Below, piece after piece: positions 1-11,321 of a DNA stretch of 64,000 nucleotides. The translations under genes were made by a program, and so were the position numbers. Numbering within the stretch: the first letter of the stretch is position 1; every line of letters begins with the position of its first letter. Source of the DNA: Harmothoe impar (taxonomy: Eukaryota > Annelida > Polychaeta > Phyllodocida > Polynoidae); assembly GCA_947462335.1 (NCBI GenBank), contig OX381714.1, positions 35,488,025 through 35,552,024 of the forward strand, given 5' to 3'. A model generated the notes under the pieces. The model searched no databases. It was not told the DNA's origin and worked only from the letters and a program-made list of their open reading frames with translations.

Positions 1-3000
1 TGGCAACATAAGTCTCTGGCAAGAGTTCAGAGGCTGTGCATGAATCACATTTGTAAACCACCATGTGGTAGTATATTCAGTGGGCACGGAGTGAATTCAA
101 TGTTAACATTGGTTATTAATGTTCAGTTGCTGATTCTAGTTCAGGTAAACGCGTGCTGTCCATCCATCCGCATTACTGGTTTGCTGTGCCATGCAATGAT
201 TATCTTCAACATGAATATTAATTTAACTTTCCTACTATAATCAGTATTGTGTCTATATCCCCATATTAATACAGGTGGCCACATTTATTTTACTGTAAAC
301 TACCTACAGAAGTTGACAGTTTAAATTATCGGCTAATCAAGGAGATGGCGGGTTTATACACCTTTTATGCTATGTGTAGAGGGTACCTACACTAGGTTCG
401 GATAGGGAAATATAAACAGATGTATTTCACTATGAAATGTATACACATGCATCACTCTTTGAAATCGCAACAGTGTTGTAGCAGAGTTTCAGTGCAGCTT
501 GTAAGCATCATTGGGCTTTAAAATTCCATGGGTCTAGCAGCCATCCGTGTGAAAGTAGAAACAAGGGGCCCAAATTAGCGGTATTAGACTAATCCATCAA
601 CTTCTGGGTGTTGGCGTTGAATGACCTTCATTACCGTGTTAAATGCAGAACATTCGATACCATCATTCTAATTTTCCCTGTAGGACTAGCTTTTTCTCTT
701 TTGACATTTGGGCAATGGTTGCTGCTGAATAACCCATTGTTCTATCTTTTTCCACCAACTCTGAGGGTTCCTGCTGTAATGCAAGTTTAATTCAAGGTGC
801 TTCTAAATTGCTATTAATTTCATAAACAGTTCACGAAGGTAGAAAACCTATCCATGAAGCACACATCTGTCCCAAAATCGACATCATGTATTTTATACCC
901 AGTGTGAACCAAACAGAATTAGGTTAACATCCGAGAGGTAGATTTGAAAATCCTTTTTCGATACAGATATAGAAGGGTACCCTGTAAGGCATTGCCCTGG
1001 AGACAGCTGTACCACTGTGACCTTATTTATTGAAGGCTGCTTCAGGGATCACCAACACAGAATCTTTATGGATTCACCTGCTAGGCTTGGGGAATTGAGG
1101 GCATCTATATTAAAATTACTTGCTGTGCAAGGCCAGAGCCAAACTGGACACACCATAGCTATTTTCCATCGAGGACAACCAGGAATTAATATTTTATTAA
1201 GAAGTTTTTCTCACAATTTACAGTATCATATGTAATTGATAATTATGTTGAAAAGACCTACTAAGACATATCTCAGAAAAAGAGTTGCAATATTGAGATG
1301 AGGTAGATAGAAACAACTGTCAATATACATCCAATATTATCTACCTACTTCATAAACATTGACTCATAATGAAATGTTTACCTAATGAAAGGTATTTACA
1401 TAGTATGTCCTCCTTTCATTTTGGCATCACTCAAACATAATGAACAGCCCTGAAGTAAGAATTGGTAGACGCCATTCTACTGCATGCCTGTGATATCGTT
1501 GACAAAGCACAACGTTATCTAGAGATATCAAAATTCCTAGACTTATTATAATTGAGTGCAAGCTTTAACAGACCATCAACATCGTTCAAAAGTTACTTTT
1601 AGTGTTCCCGCATATCACATTACCCATCAACGAGAAGCTACTGGCAGTGTAGTCCCCATCGTAACCTAGCAACCACGTGAAGAAGGTGAAAAATACAACC
1701 ATAATAAACGTGTGCCACAAATTGGGAGCTGGGGAGCAGCTCAAAGTAAGCAGGGTTGGGCAGGGGTCCCTTGCAATTACAAGAGCAGCTCTTTATGTGC
1801 CAATTCCAAGGCCGTCTGGGTGGGTGCATGTTGAGATCCATGAACACTAAGACCCCTTTCTTCACTATAACCCCTGAATTATTAAACATTTCAAATCATA
1901 TTCTTCCTCCAGTGGGGCGCCTCATGTTAAGGCTGCATTCAATATAATAGGCAGTTTGAGCAGCTCGGTGGTGGGTTCAGTAAGGTAATGAGCAGGTTGT
2001 GAGGGCTGTGTGAACCGCTGCAAGAAATGGATCAATCTATGAGTCATTTCCCAGATGCTCACTAAGAAAATGCACTTATTGTATGCTCTGATCAAGATAT
2101 GATGTCACTTTCTAAATCATGAATCCAAAGCAATGTTCCTAACATCTGAACATAATGAGCACTGTTAAAATATATGCTCACGAAGATCTATCATTACAGT
2201 ATTTTAATGATTTAAACAATGCATTCTGATTTATTGTCAATGAGGGCTGCATAGCTGAACAAATGTATCCCTGCATATGCCATCTTATATCATCCAAGTT
2301 AACAACCCCGAATGTCCAGCAACATCATGGAGCTATATCCTACAGGAGACTGGTTGCCATTGGTAGACGTCTTCCAACAGCTGGCCAGGAATGAGTGTAG
2401 TCGAAATAGCGTCAGGATTGCTGCTAACAGCAAAGGCATTGACTTGCAAGGTGGAATTGAGTTCTGACACTTCTGATTACAGACCCCATCAGTTTTGTCA
2501 ATACACTGCATGTCATGATGTGCAAAGCTGGAAAATTCTCTGACCTTAACAGTATGGGAAATTTGACACTCACACTAACAGTATACTCAGAGGGGAGGGG
2601 AATAGTCCTGATTTGTATCAGCTGAAAGTATCTAGGTGTGATTCTCTCATCCCTAAAATATTTGAAAGTAGATATTTAGAAGTAAAGCCCTGATGTTGGG
2701 ACCACTCCCAACTATAACAGGCACTTTTCCGATAAAGCGACAAGAACCATAAGAGGCAGTTTCCCTCTGTGTAGCTCCATCTTCAAGGGGACCATCTGGT
2801 ACATCTATTCATAGCACAGAAAATACTTTCCGCGAAAGAACTCCTGTACAGTGGAAACTTCAGTACTGGTAGGAGTGTTACCTCCCAAAGCAATAGGTGT
2901 ATTGAACTGTCTGCACCTGAGCAATGCCATAATGGAGACTCGGTATCCACCATATTGATGTCTATTCTACAGCCTCTCATCACAAAACCTCAGACAATAG

Positions 3001-6000
3001 AGTGATATACAGAACTTTACACATGAAGGCAACACAAAGACTTTGAGTTCAACCAACAACTATGAATTTTAAATTATCACCCAGATGGAGAGGAACACCT
3101 CTGCAAATCAGCAAATGAAAGTGTCTGCTACATCAATAAAATATCATTTGATGTTAAAGGGAAGCTTAATGCAGTAAAATTAGACTGAAGGGACTGCCAA
3201 GGGGGAAACGAGTTGATGTTTTAATATTCCCGTATGTGTTATACAGTAAAGAGATGAGAGATATGTGTCAATCTTCGGCGATACTTTGTTGTCTATAGAA
3301 TTGGCGAAGCCCAAACAACTTTCCAAACAGATTAGCATGTTAAATTTGCTATTTTCCTAAAGGACATTCTGAGGTTGTTTTTGGATTTGAGATCATGCAG
3401 ACTAACTTCCAATGTAGTTTTCATTAATATAAGGTCATTGTGTATTAATGTAAGTAGATACCAAACTAATAATGATCTTTAATACATTATAATGATTGCT
3501 CTTTGAAAATATAATACATCTTATTGTATTGAATTGAATTCAAGTTATATGCATAGCTCTAATCAGTCTGCTAGCTGTTGCTTCTCTGCCTATCAACACG
3601 TATTCCGCTTTGCCATGATACATTTCCCATTCTATTCACCAAGGAAACTGAGTTAAAGATCTGCACCAGAGTCAATCATTCTCCCATTCATCCAGGGATG
3701 ACATTAAAAAGGCATGACTCATGCCATGTTTTATCCTGCAAACCCATTTATATTTACATTCACCAGCGAGAAGTCCCCAATGCCCCATGATAAGAAACTA
3801 GTTATAGAATGCAGTATAACCCACTGCATTCTTCACCCCGATGGTAGGCCTCTCGATCTACATCAGCGAAAGCAGAGGGTTGTTATCTTATCACTTGATG
3901 GAGCAATTTCTTATCATGGCCGCTGATTTATCGTGACATTAGTACGTGCCAGGATTTCAGGGGCTGCCCATGCATCAAAATGGGAATCAACCATGTGCTA
4001 ATCAAGGGGTAAACAAGTGCAGTCGATTTCAAAATATATTCAGTACATACTTCCCTTCTATAATAGAATGGAATTACTGAGAATCTATACTCAACAATGG
4101 CCTATTTTGTTACGATTTGTGCCTTTTGTATAATAGCTCTGATTAAATGTTTTATTAAACACGACTCGCACCCTTATGACATGACCCACCTCGAATTCTT
4201 CACCGATTTCCCTGCAAACACTTTCTTATGTAATTCATGAGAGATCTTCAGAGGGCTCCTATGGTCAGTTGTATGCTCATTGTGCTAGCTTCATCTTTAA
4301 TGACACGGCGTCACATCATATAATTATCATAAACAGTATATACACACAGAATACTGAAGTCAAACTTTGAATGCTGATGTCAGCAGACCTATCATAATTG
4401 AGTGCAATTATTAACAGATCATCAACATCTTTAAAATGATCTATATTCTATAATAGGTACCCAGAGTAGCTTTATGGTCCCTGTTAGGCGATGCTCATTT
4501 TGAAATAGCTCAGTTTTTCAGCATATCCACTAATAATGTGCATCAAAGTATGGTCCCTTGGATGCTATGAATCTATTTTCAATACTATACCTTCCCAATG
4601 TCTACTCTCAGTTCAAGTTACTATAAAAAGAATCTTCTCCCAATGCATGCAAAATAGCTACCTTTCAGGTCTAGATAAGTAAAGCACAAATATCCCGAGG
4701 GACCCTGGAGAATACATTCGTTGTAAGCAGCAGATGGCTTTCAAGGCTAAGTATAGCAGAAATGGAAACAGGAACATTGGTCCAAGCCATAGCATTGGCA
4801 TTGGCTTGCTCGGTGGAAAGGCCTGTAGTGAGTTCTGACACTTCTGATTACAGACTCCATCAGTTTTGTCAATACACTGTGTGTGGTGATGTGTAAGTCT
4901 GGGAGATGCTCTGACCTGGCGGTATGGGAGCTGTGACACTGACAGTATACTCTAGAGGATGTCAAGTGCGGGAGGGAAATTGGTTTTGACTTGTATTCTC
5001 AGATGTGATGCCAGTTAATATGCACACTTGCTCTATAGGCAAGGTAGTCATTATGTATAAGCACATATGAGTGATCAATAATGGTGTCTGTTGATGACAT
5101 TGCTATGCCTATTATTGTATACTGAATTCCACAAAATACCAATTAATGTATCGATACATAAATCAGATATGGATGCGCATGTCATTCAAAATGCAGCATT
5201 TAACCAGAAAGAATGCAGGGAAATATAAGAACTTCTTGATATACAACCACCAAATGATATACCCTACATTTTAAATAGTGAAAGCTAAAATATTCCTTTT
5301 ACACTTTGAACCAAAACTATATTCTGCTATCCATGTACCCTAATACCGTAATATATGTACTGTACATCTACCGTGGATTGTGCTGCTCAGCTACATTGAC
5401 TTCTTACAGTGTAGGACGCTGATGGATCCGCCTGATATATTGCCACAGTGGGTGGGACTGACACATTTGTATTAAATCCATGATATCAAATACGGTTTTC
5501 CTAAAGTATGAAGTATAGTATGGTAACTTGAGACAGAAGAAAAGACAATAACCTATATTCATTTCAGGATGTACTTGCTATCAGTATACTAGTTTACAAC
5601 ACACTCAAGGCTGAAGACTCTAAGGACTAGAATGCAATGACAAACAAGTCAGTCATGCATAGTACCATACTTGCACTGACTATATGAACCAGCTTACAAG
5701 TGCAGCGTCTCAAAAGGAGGCTAGCTTAAATACAGAAAGGCAGAAGCCTATAAGACTGCCTCAGTAGATTCTCCAGAGGGAGTGTGGAGAGCGTGTGTGG
5801 ATGGTTGGTGGGAACTGGATGGGTGCCCATCTAATCAGGGATGATACAATAGCATTCAAAGACCAGAGTTTAACACTACCTCCACACACACTCTCTAGAG
5901 GACCCACATGGATTATGTTGTTGGGGAAGTGTCGGTCGTCTACCTCTTCTTTCTTCCTGTTATTTCTGAGGCATTATGCAAACATACACACAATGCGCAT

Positions 6001-6580
6001 GTCCTTAGTGCCCTGTAGATGCACTGGGTGGGATGGGGGGGGGGGCGCGAAGGGATAACATTCTATCATATTATATATGATATGTATAGAAATGAAGGAA
6101 ATTACAATTTCTTTTGGATCCGAAACTGCAAGATCAAGATATTCCTTGAGCCACGGACCACACCAAACATATCAGTTTTCAATTATAATGAGAACCACCA
6201 GGGATTTGTTCAGTATTTTTTGTGTAGCTTCACAAGGAATGAAATCTCTTCTTCTACGTAGTTATAGAAAGAGGAGGAGGCATACGTCATAACCCACGGA
6301 TCAACCACTGTACAAAGGTCTTTGTTCAAAGAACTGTTCACATCTCAGCAATGTTGTCATGGGAATCTGTATGAGCCATATTGATTATTTCCTCAATTCT
6401 CCAACCTCTTGTCGCAAAATCTCATCGTCATGAGCCAACCTGTGGGAAAAAGCTGACACCCAACACAGAGTGCATCATTCGAGGTCACCAGGAGGAGAAG
6501 AAGCTATGAAGAAGCAGAAAAAAAGTGTCAACTGAACCAAGCCCTAAAACCAGACTAAAGGGGACTTCAGGGGAACACAC
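1..6580. repeat. Diverged tandem segmental duplication, non-coding
   Basis: Two colinear copies of a non-coding unit can be followed by eye. Segments near 30-110, 1535-1600, 2450-2620 and 2770-2990 recur in the same order near 3935-4050, 4393-4440, 4826-4975 and 6290-6430. The clearest pair shares a stretch reading CTGACACTTCTGATTACAGA. Spacing between anchors differs in the two copies, so insertions and deletions have accumulated. Open frames here are short and not conserved between copies, so I call no gene. Confidence 0.6.
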
Positions 6581-6602
6581 ATTATGAAGGTTAACATACT
6601 AA

Positions 6603-6922
6603 GGGAGTGATCATTTTTTAACAACAGGGGGGGGGTGGTGGGTTTCCATGCGGAGCGCGCGAAATTTTTTACCCCCCCCCCCGGTCAAGGGGTCAACATT
6701 TTTCCACCCCCCCCCCCCTTAGGGTCGAAAATCGGCTCGCGCGCGGGCCCTTTGAAGCATAGTAACGCGCGGGCTTTTTGGCTCAAAACAGGTTAAATTT
6801 TTTTGCCCCCCCCCCCAAGAGGGGTCCAAATTTTTTTGCCCCCCCCCGGGTCAAGGGGTCCAAATTTTTTTGCCCCCCCCCAAACCCACCACCCCCCCTG
6901 TTGATAATAAATGATCACTCCC
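6603..6922. mobile_element. Poly-C Harbinger-type MITE, complete copy 1
   Basis: A 320 bp element bounded by inverted termini GGGAGTGATCATTT and its complement ATGATCACTCCC. A direct TAA lies immediately outside each end (6600-6602 and 6923-6925). The interior is a series of C-runs separated by AAATTTTTT-like spacers. Terminal GGG plus a 3 bp TWA target duplication is the PIF/Harbinger signature. There is no coding capacity, and the proline-rich frame at 6778-6969 is just the translated C-runs. Confidence 0.85.
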
Positions 6923-6925
6923 TAA

Positions 6926-9442
6926 AGGTCAAATCCCACAACGCTAGAGAGGGTCAGAAAATGATGTGAATTGGTCTTATTGCCGATGTTGGGCCCTATT
7001 TTGGCTAACATAAGTCCAAATCGGTGAGAAAGGGTTGCCTTTGTCTTGTGATTTGGGAAATCACAAGGATCAAATGAGTTAGATATTTGCCCCCGGAAGG
7101 CCTAGAAAATGTTGCTTATTGGATTATGTCAATGATTTGGCTTATATAGGGGGGGGGGACCCTCCAAATATCTTTTGGCTAATTGAGAGGAAATAGTGAG
7201 GACAAATCATACTGTGAAGTAACTCCCCTCAAACAGATCCATTTACCAGTCCTGGACACAACACTTTGCTTGCCTATTATTGACCACTGTGGGATTTGGA
7301 GAGGCATAAGATCATGGGACAAGTGTTGCGATTTACAATATTGGCAATAGTTGCCCCTTGTTTTTATGTCAATAATCAACACTTTCTGGCCCATTTTTCG
7401 CGTTGTGGGATTTGACCTTAAGGGTTTAGAACGTCATCTGCAGCCACCACCCTATTAAACATATTTTAGTTGTAATTTTCATACTGCTCACAAGGTGTGT
7501 ATTCAACAAATCTCGAGGACAGGTCATCTGTCAAGTTGTTATCTGCTATGGCCTGCATTATGGTCCTTTTTGCAGATCGTGCCTCTAAGCCAGAAGGATA
7601 AGTGACAAGAGAAATGATGGATAGAATGCAAATGTATAAATGTACTGACAAATGACGGATAGCCATGCCACTACTGAAGAGATGTCTTTAAATTTTTCGA
7701 GTTGAAGGATCTCTGTTCATCAATTTAATTCGAGAAAAAGTTTAAAGATCAGGTGTACCCTTAATTAGATATTGACAAGAAATACATAGGTGGATCCGTT
7801 GTGGTACCCCACAACAACATCATGTGTAGTGCGTGTATAAGACATCCTTTCGGTAGTGTGTGTTGGCAGGAGTATATATACGTAAAGGTGACTTCATTGT
7901 TTCTATCTCTATAGAAAACCACTATAAGCCTGTTTCCTACAAATACAATCGACCAGTACAAATAGAACTACCTCGTGTTGACCTGGTGGCTATAGGGTAC
8001 AGAGTATGGCCTCATGCCCCCTTCACTCCAGTCCTGGCTCCCACCGACCCTGGAGGGCTGGGTTAGACACGCTACAGTCCCAGGTGAGGGAGTGCACTCC
8101 ACCACCTAACCTCACCCCATACCGAAGGCTTTAAAAATTTAACAAAGGCTTTGTATTGGTTCTACCACGGAGGAGAAGCGTGCCACTCCCTCCAGTGTGG
8201 CGAATACATCCATATACAACAGATCTCATATAGAGCACTCCCTTGGGGAGGAGGTCGGTGGCTTAGCTATGCCCTTTTCCTCCTGCTCCTATCTTATAGA
8301 TTAATTTCCGCCTCGTGATAGTTTGGTGTGGGAAGGTTAACTGCAAACCACAAATACTGTAAACATACGTTCCCTTTCCCAAGATGCAGGATATAGAGCA
8401 CCCTGTTCTACCTACCAGGCTACAATCTCTTAAGAGCACAATTTTACAAAAAACGGGAAGCGACGGCTGAGGATTTTTGCTTAGCATTAAGACATGACTT
8501 TGTCATTTATGTGTGTTCACTGCTGTAAAATACTAATTTGGATGTGTTATACCTAATTTTTTCTTTTCCGATCATTTAGTACAATGTACATAGAATTCAT
8601 TTCTAGCCAATTGGTGTCAAATGCAGACAAAACATCATTTCTACAGCTAATCATGCCAGAAGTAACTTTAAATAGGTTTTATTTAGACCTAAATTGGCCA
8701 TTGACAGGTTTTTGACAGGCTTCTCAAGCGTTTAAAGTATCCAGTATGTTCCAAGTTTGCTCTTGAGACCCTTTGCATGAAACATGGACTTCGAATTCCC
8801 AAAACACGTCTGTCCATGGTTATCAAAACTATATTAAGGTGGGATTTGGGTGATTATCTGCTGATATATGGGGCAAAAAGTGAACACAAGGAAAACTCTT
8901 TAAATACTCTTTGAAATGATTATTTATCTTAGCTGAAACCTGTTGTAAAATTCCCTGAAGGTAAGCATAGTGGGATGGCCGAAACAGTGTTCATCTGTAC
9001 TCTGTCCAAACGCAGGGCAAAAGGGCACACCATATTTGGCTGCTCAGCAAAACTTGAAAATTGAACAACTCAGCAACTACTTGTCTCATTGACTTCCAGT
9101 TCAAAGCTTTTAAAAGAAACAGATAGTGACTTTCTAATTGACTTGGAGAGCAGACAGTCTACTAAGAAGTGATTTCTGACATTTCCGCGGTAACTTTAGA
9201 GCTTCACATATCAGGAACTTGACGTGCTGCTGTGATCAATGTAGGCTCAGATGCAGCAGGATTTTGTTTTACAATTTCTATTGACTTTTTATTTGAGAAA
9301 CATAAAGTGGCTATCAGTGATAATGGTTTGAGTGATGAAAGGTTGCGGAAAGTTGAACATTTCAGATAATTTCATCATGATGGCAATGTACCAGTCCTGC
9401 ATTTTTCAAAATATGTGACACCATCTGCGGCGAAAAAAAACC
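6926..9442. other. No gene recognised
   Basis: About 2.5 kb of ordinary AT-rich sequence with a G-run near 7149 and short open frames without recognisable domains. The minus strand around 8370-8440 has a weak resemblance to a tRNA D-arm but no T-arm, so I do not call an RNA gene. Confidence 0.5.
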
Positions 9443-9445
9443 TTA

Positions 9446-9772
9446 GGGAGTGTTCATTTATTAATTACAGGGGGGGGGGTGGTGAGATTTCGCGCGGAGG
9501 GGCGAAAAATTGTTACGCCCCCCCCCCTCGAGAGCGCGTGTAACGATTTGCGCCCCCCTCGCCGAAGGCGCCGAAAATTTTTCGCCCCCCCCCCCCTTTG
9601 AACTATAGTAACGCGCGGGCTTTTTGGCTAAAAAGGGGCTTAAATTTTTACGCCCCCCCCTCAAGAGGGGTCAGAATTTTTTACGCCCCCCCCTCAGAAG
9701 GGGTCGGAAATTTTTACGCCCCCCCCCCCCAAACCCACCACCCCCCCCTGTAAATAATAAATGAACACTCCC
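9446..9772. mobile_element. Poly-C Harbinger-type MITE, complete copy 2
   Basis: A 327 bp copy of the same family as the element at 6603. Inverted termini are GGGAGTGTTCATTTATTA and its near-complement, with TTA directly repeated at 9443-9445 and 9773-9775. Its internal landmarks, including a central CTATAGTAACGCGCGGGC and C-runs, were used to orient the broken copies at 10458, 17081, 17225 and 19540. Confidence 0.88.
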
Positions 9773-9775
9773 TTA

Positions 9776-10454
9776 GTGCAAGGTGCATTAAGGTCCCTTT
9801 TCCCAGTACATGTCACATATGCAAATAATGATTGTAAAATCTGGTAGCCCATCATGTTAGCTTCAAAGTCATATCTGGATCACCATTGTAGATACAGTGG
9901 TGGTGAAATGATCAGTGATTCCTTGAAATCAACAGGGGTAAACTATGTTTTCCAGGTCTTGTCTTGGTCACATGGAGTATAGCGATGAATCTGGTTTCTC
10001 CATACACGCAGCCATGTTGCCGGATGTTGCTCTGAGATCTCACGGGAAATTCCGTGCTCAGAGCCAAGGTCCCGTCGGAAGTTACGTACCAAGGGCGAGA
10101 TATGCTGGTTACTGAAGTGGCCCTCATATAATCCCTTTCATGTCATTGGGAACCAGCACTATTGTAGCTGTTTATCAATAGGTCATGGGGCACAGAAGTT
10201 TGCAGTTTACACAACACCGACACATCACCAAACACATTACCTCCTCTATCCAGGAACGACAAGGAAAAGAGCAGGTAAGAGTCTATTCTTCACCATTCCG
10301 TAATAATGAGGTACAGTGGCTAGAGTGGGAGTGTAATTGCTGTAGAGAGGGGTGTAGACACACGGGTGCCCATGGAGTCCAGGGGCAGGAGTGGACAGCC
10401 TACAGCACACTGTGAGTGTGACTGCAGAGCCCTGCACCGTTTCCTAAGCCTTAA
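9776..10454. other. No confident gene; one weak exon candidate
   Basis: An open frame begins with ATG at 10185 and is followed at 10275-10280 by a good 5' splice-site match (GAGCAG then GTAAGA). Nothing else supports an exon and the peptide is not recognised. Confidence 0.2.
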
Positions 10455-10457
10455 TAG

Positions 10458-10622
10458 GGAGTGATCATTTATTAGTTACGGGGGAGGGGGGATTTGGGGG
10501 GAGGTATAAAGATTTTCGACCTCTCCCATAGGGCCCCTATGCCCCTTTTTTTCAGCAAAAAAAAAGCCTGTGCATTGCTAAAGTTTGAAGAGGGAGGGCA
10601 AACAATTTTGCCGTCTACGTTG
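10458..10622 (-). mobile_element. Left half of a MITE split by the retroelement
   Basis: Starts with the family terminus GGGAGTGATCATTTATTA. It matches the reverse complement of the right half of the copy at 9446, including the block GCCCC-T(n)-AGC-A(n)-GCC and the spacer AATTTTGCC. The match stops at 10622, just where a run of T begins. Its missing half is at 17081-17204. The 3 bases outside the terminus (ATA) do not match those beyond the other half (TTT), so the MITE's own target duplication is eroded. Confidence 0.75.
10618..10622. repeat. Target-site duplication CGTTG, 3' side of retroelement
   Basis: CGTTG occurs immediately beyond the retroelement's A tail and again at 17081-17085, next to its 5' end. 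Joining the MITE halves through a single CGTTG restores the expected order of MITE landmarks. Five bases is short for a LINE, so chance microhomology is possible. Confidence 0.55.
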
Positions 10623-10631
10623 TTTTTTTTT
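10623..10631 (-). other. 3' A tail of retroelement, preceded by small stem-loop
   Basis: Nine T on the plus strand read as A(9) at the end of the coding strand. Directly before it the coding strand reads GATGAAACCATC, which can fold as a 4 bp stem with an AAAC loop. A terminal A tract against a target duplication is typical of target-primed reverse transcription. Confidence 0.65.
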
Positions 10632-10694
10632 GATGGTTTCATCGTTTTATTTTGTCCCACCTTGCATGAGAAGTAGTAACCATACATGTATTTT

Positions 10695-10936
10695 CTTATC
10701 ATTCACGACAAGAACTAATCCATGTCAACGATGTAGAAACAAAAGTATCCTGTACTGAACTTATTTCGTTGGCACCATACTCAGAGTATTATTATACACA
10801 ACAAGTACTCAAGCTTATTGGTTTACTGAACAAAAATAGAGTTAATACCATACCCAGATACCATACCTTCTATACCTTCCTAGAACCTTACATGTTCAGT
10901 TGGTGCTATACACAGAGTCTTATTATACACAACAAG
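10695..10936 (-). repeat. Three hairpin repeats in the retroelement 3' region
   Basis: Coding-strand hairpins at 10936-10919, 10805-10788 and 10712-10695 follow the pattern CTTGTY-N6-RATAAG. The first two lie in a tandem duplication with a 131 bp offset (about 10771-10844 against 10902-10976). They match three hairpins upstream of the RT ORF at 14470-14828. The copy at 10788 has lost its closing pair. Confidence 0.65.
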
Positions 10937-11280
10937 TACTCTAAATGACTGGTTATCTGGACAAAATAAACAATAGGCTGCGTTTTAGCTGTGAGGCTAA
11001 TTCGAGGGCAGCAGCCGTACCTGGTGTAATAATAACTTCCTTGTAGCACTACAGTGTGCACTTGACAGGCGTCCAATGTATTAACTTTCATACAATCATT
11101 GCATGTGTACTAATCAGTTCAATTGTGCTCTCTATGATTTCTAGATAATTCACAGCTACACAGTACATTACATCCAAGGCATTATTCTTCATACCCAAGA
11201 ACTTTGATACCCGTCACTTCACTGATTCCTTTACAGATTAGTCCTTTGTAGGTGCCATCAGTTTAATAAGAATTTTGGTT

Positions 11281-11292
11281 ATGTATGTATGT
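11281..11292 (-). repeat. Short (TACA)n tract after RT stop codon
   Basis: Three units of ACAT lie about 30 bases after the RT stop. A short tandem repeat here could be mistaken for a CR1-type 3' end, but the hairpins and A tail further on suggest the transcript continues to 10623. Confidence 0.4.
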
Positions 11293-11321
11293 GTAGGATT
11301 GGAGTAGGGTGTGGATCCCCA

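Noticed and set aside
6778..6969. Phe/Pro-rich frame, and the similar one at 9461-9664
   Set aside because: Translated C-runs of the MITE.
8370..8440. tRNA-like D-arm on the minus strand
   Set aside because: No anticodon stem, T-arm or B-box could be drawn.
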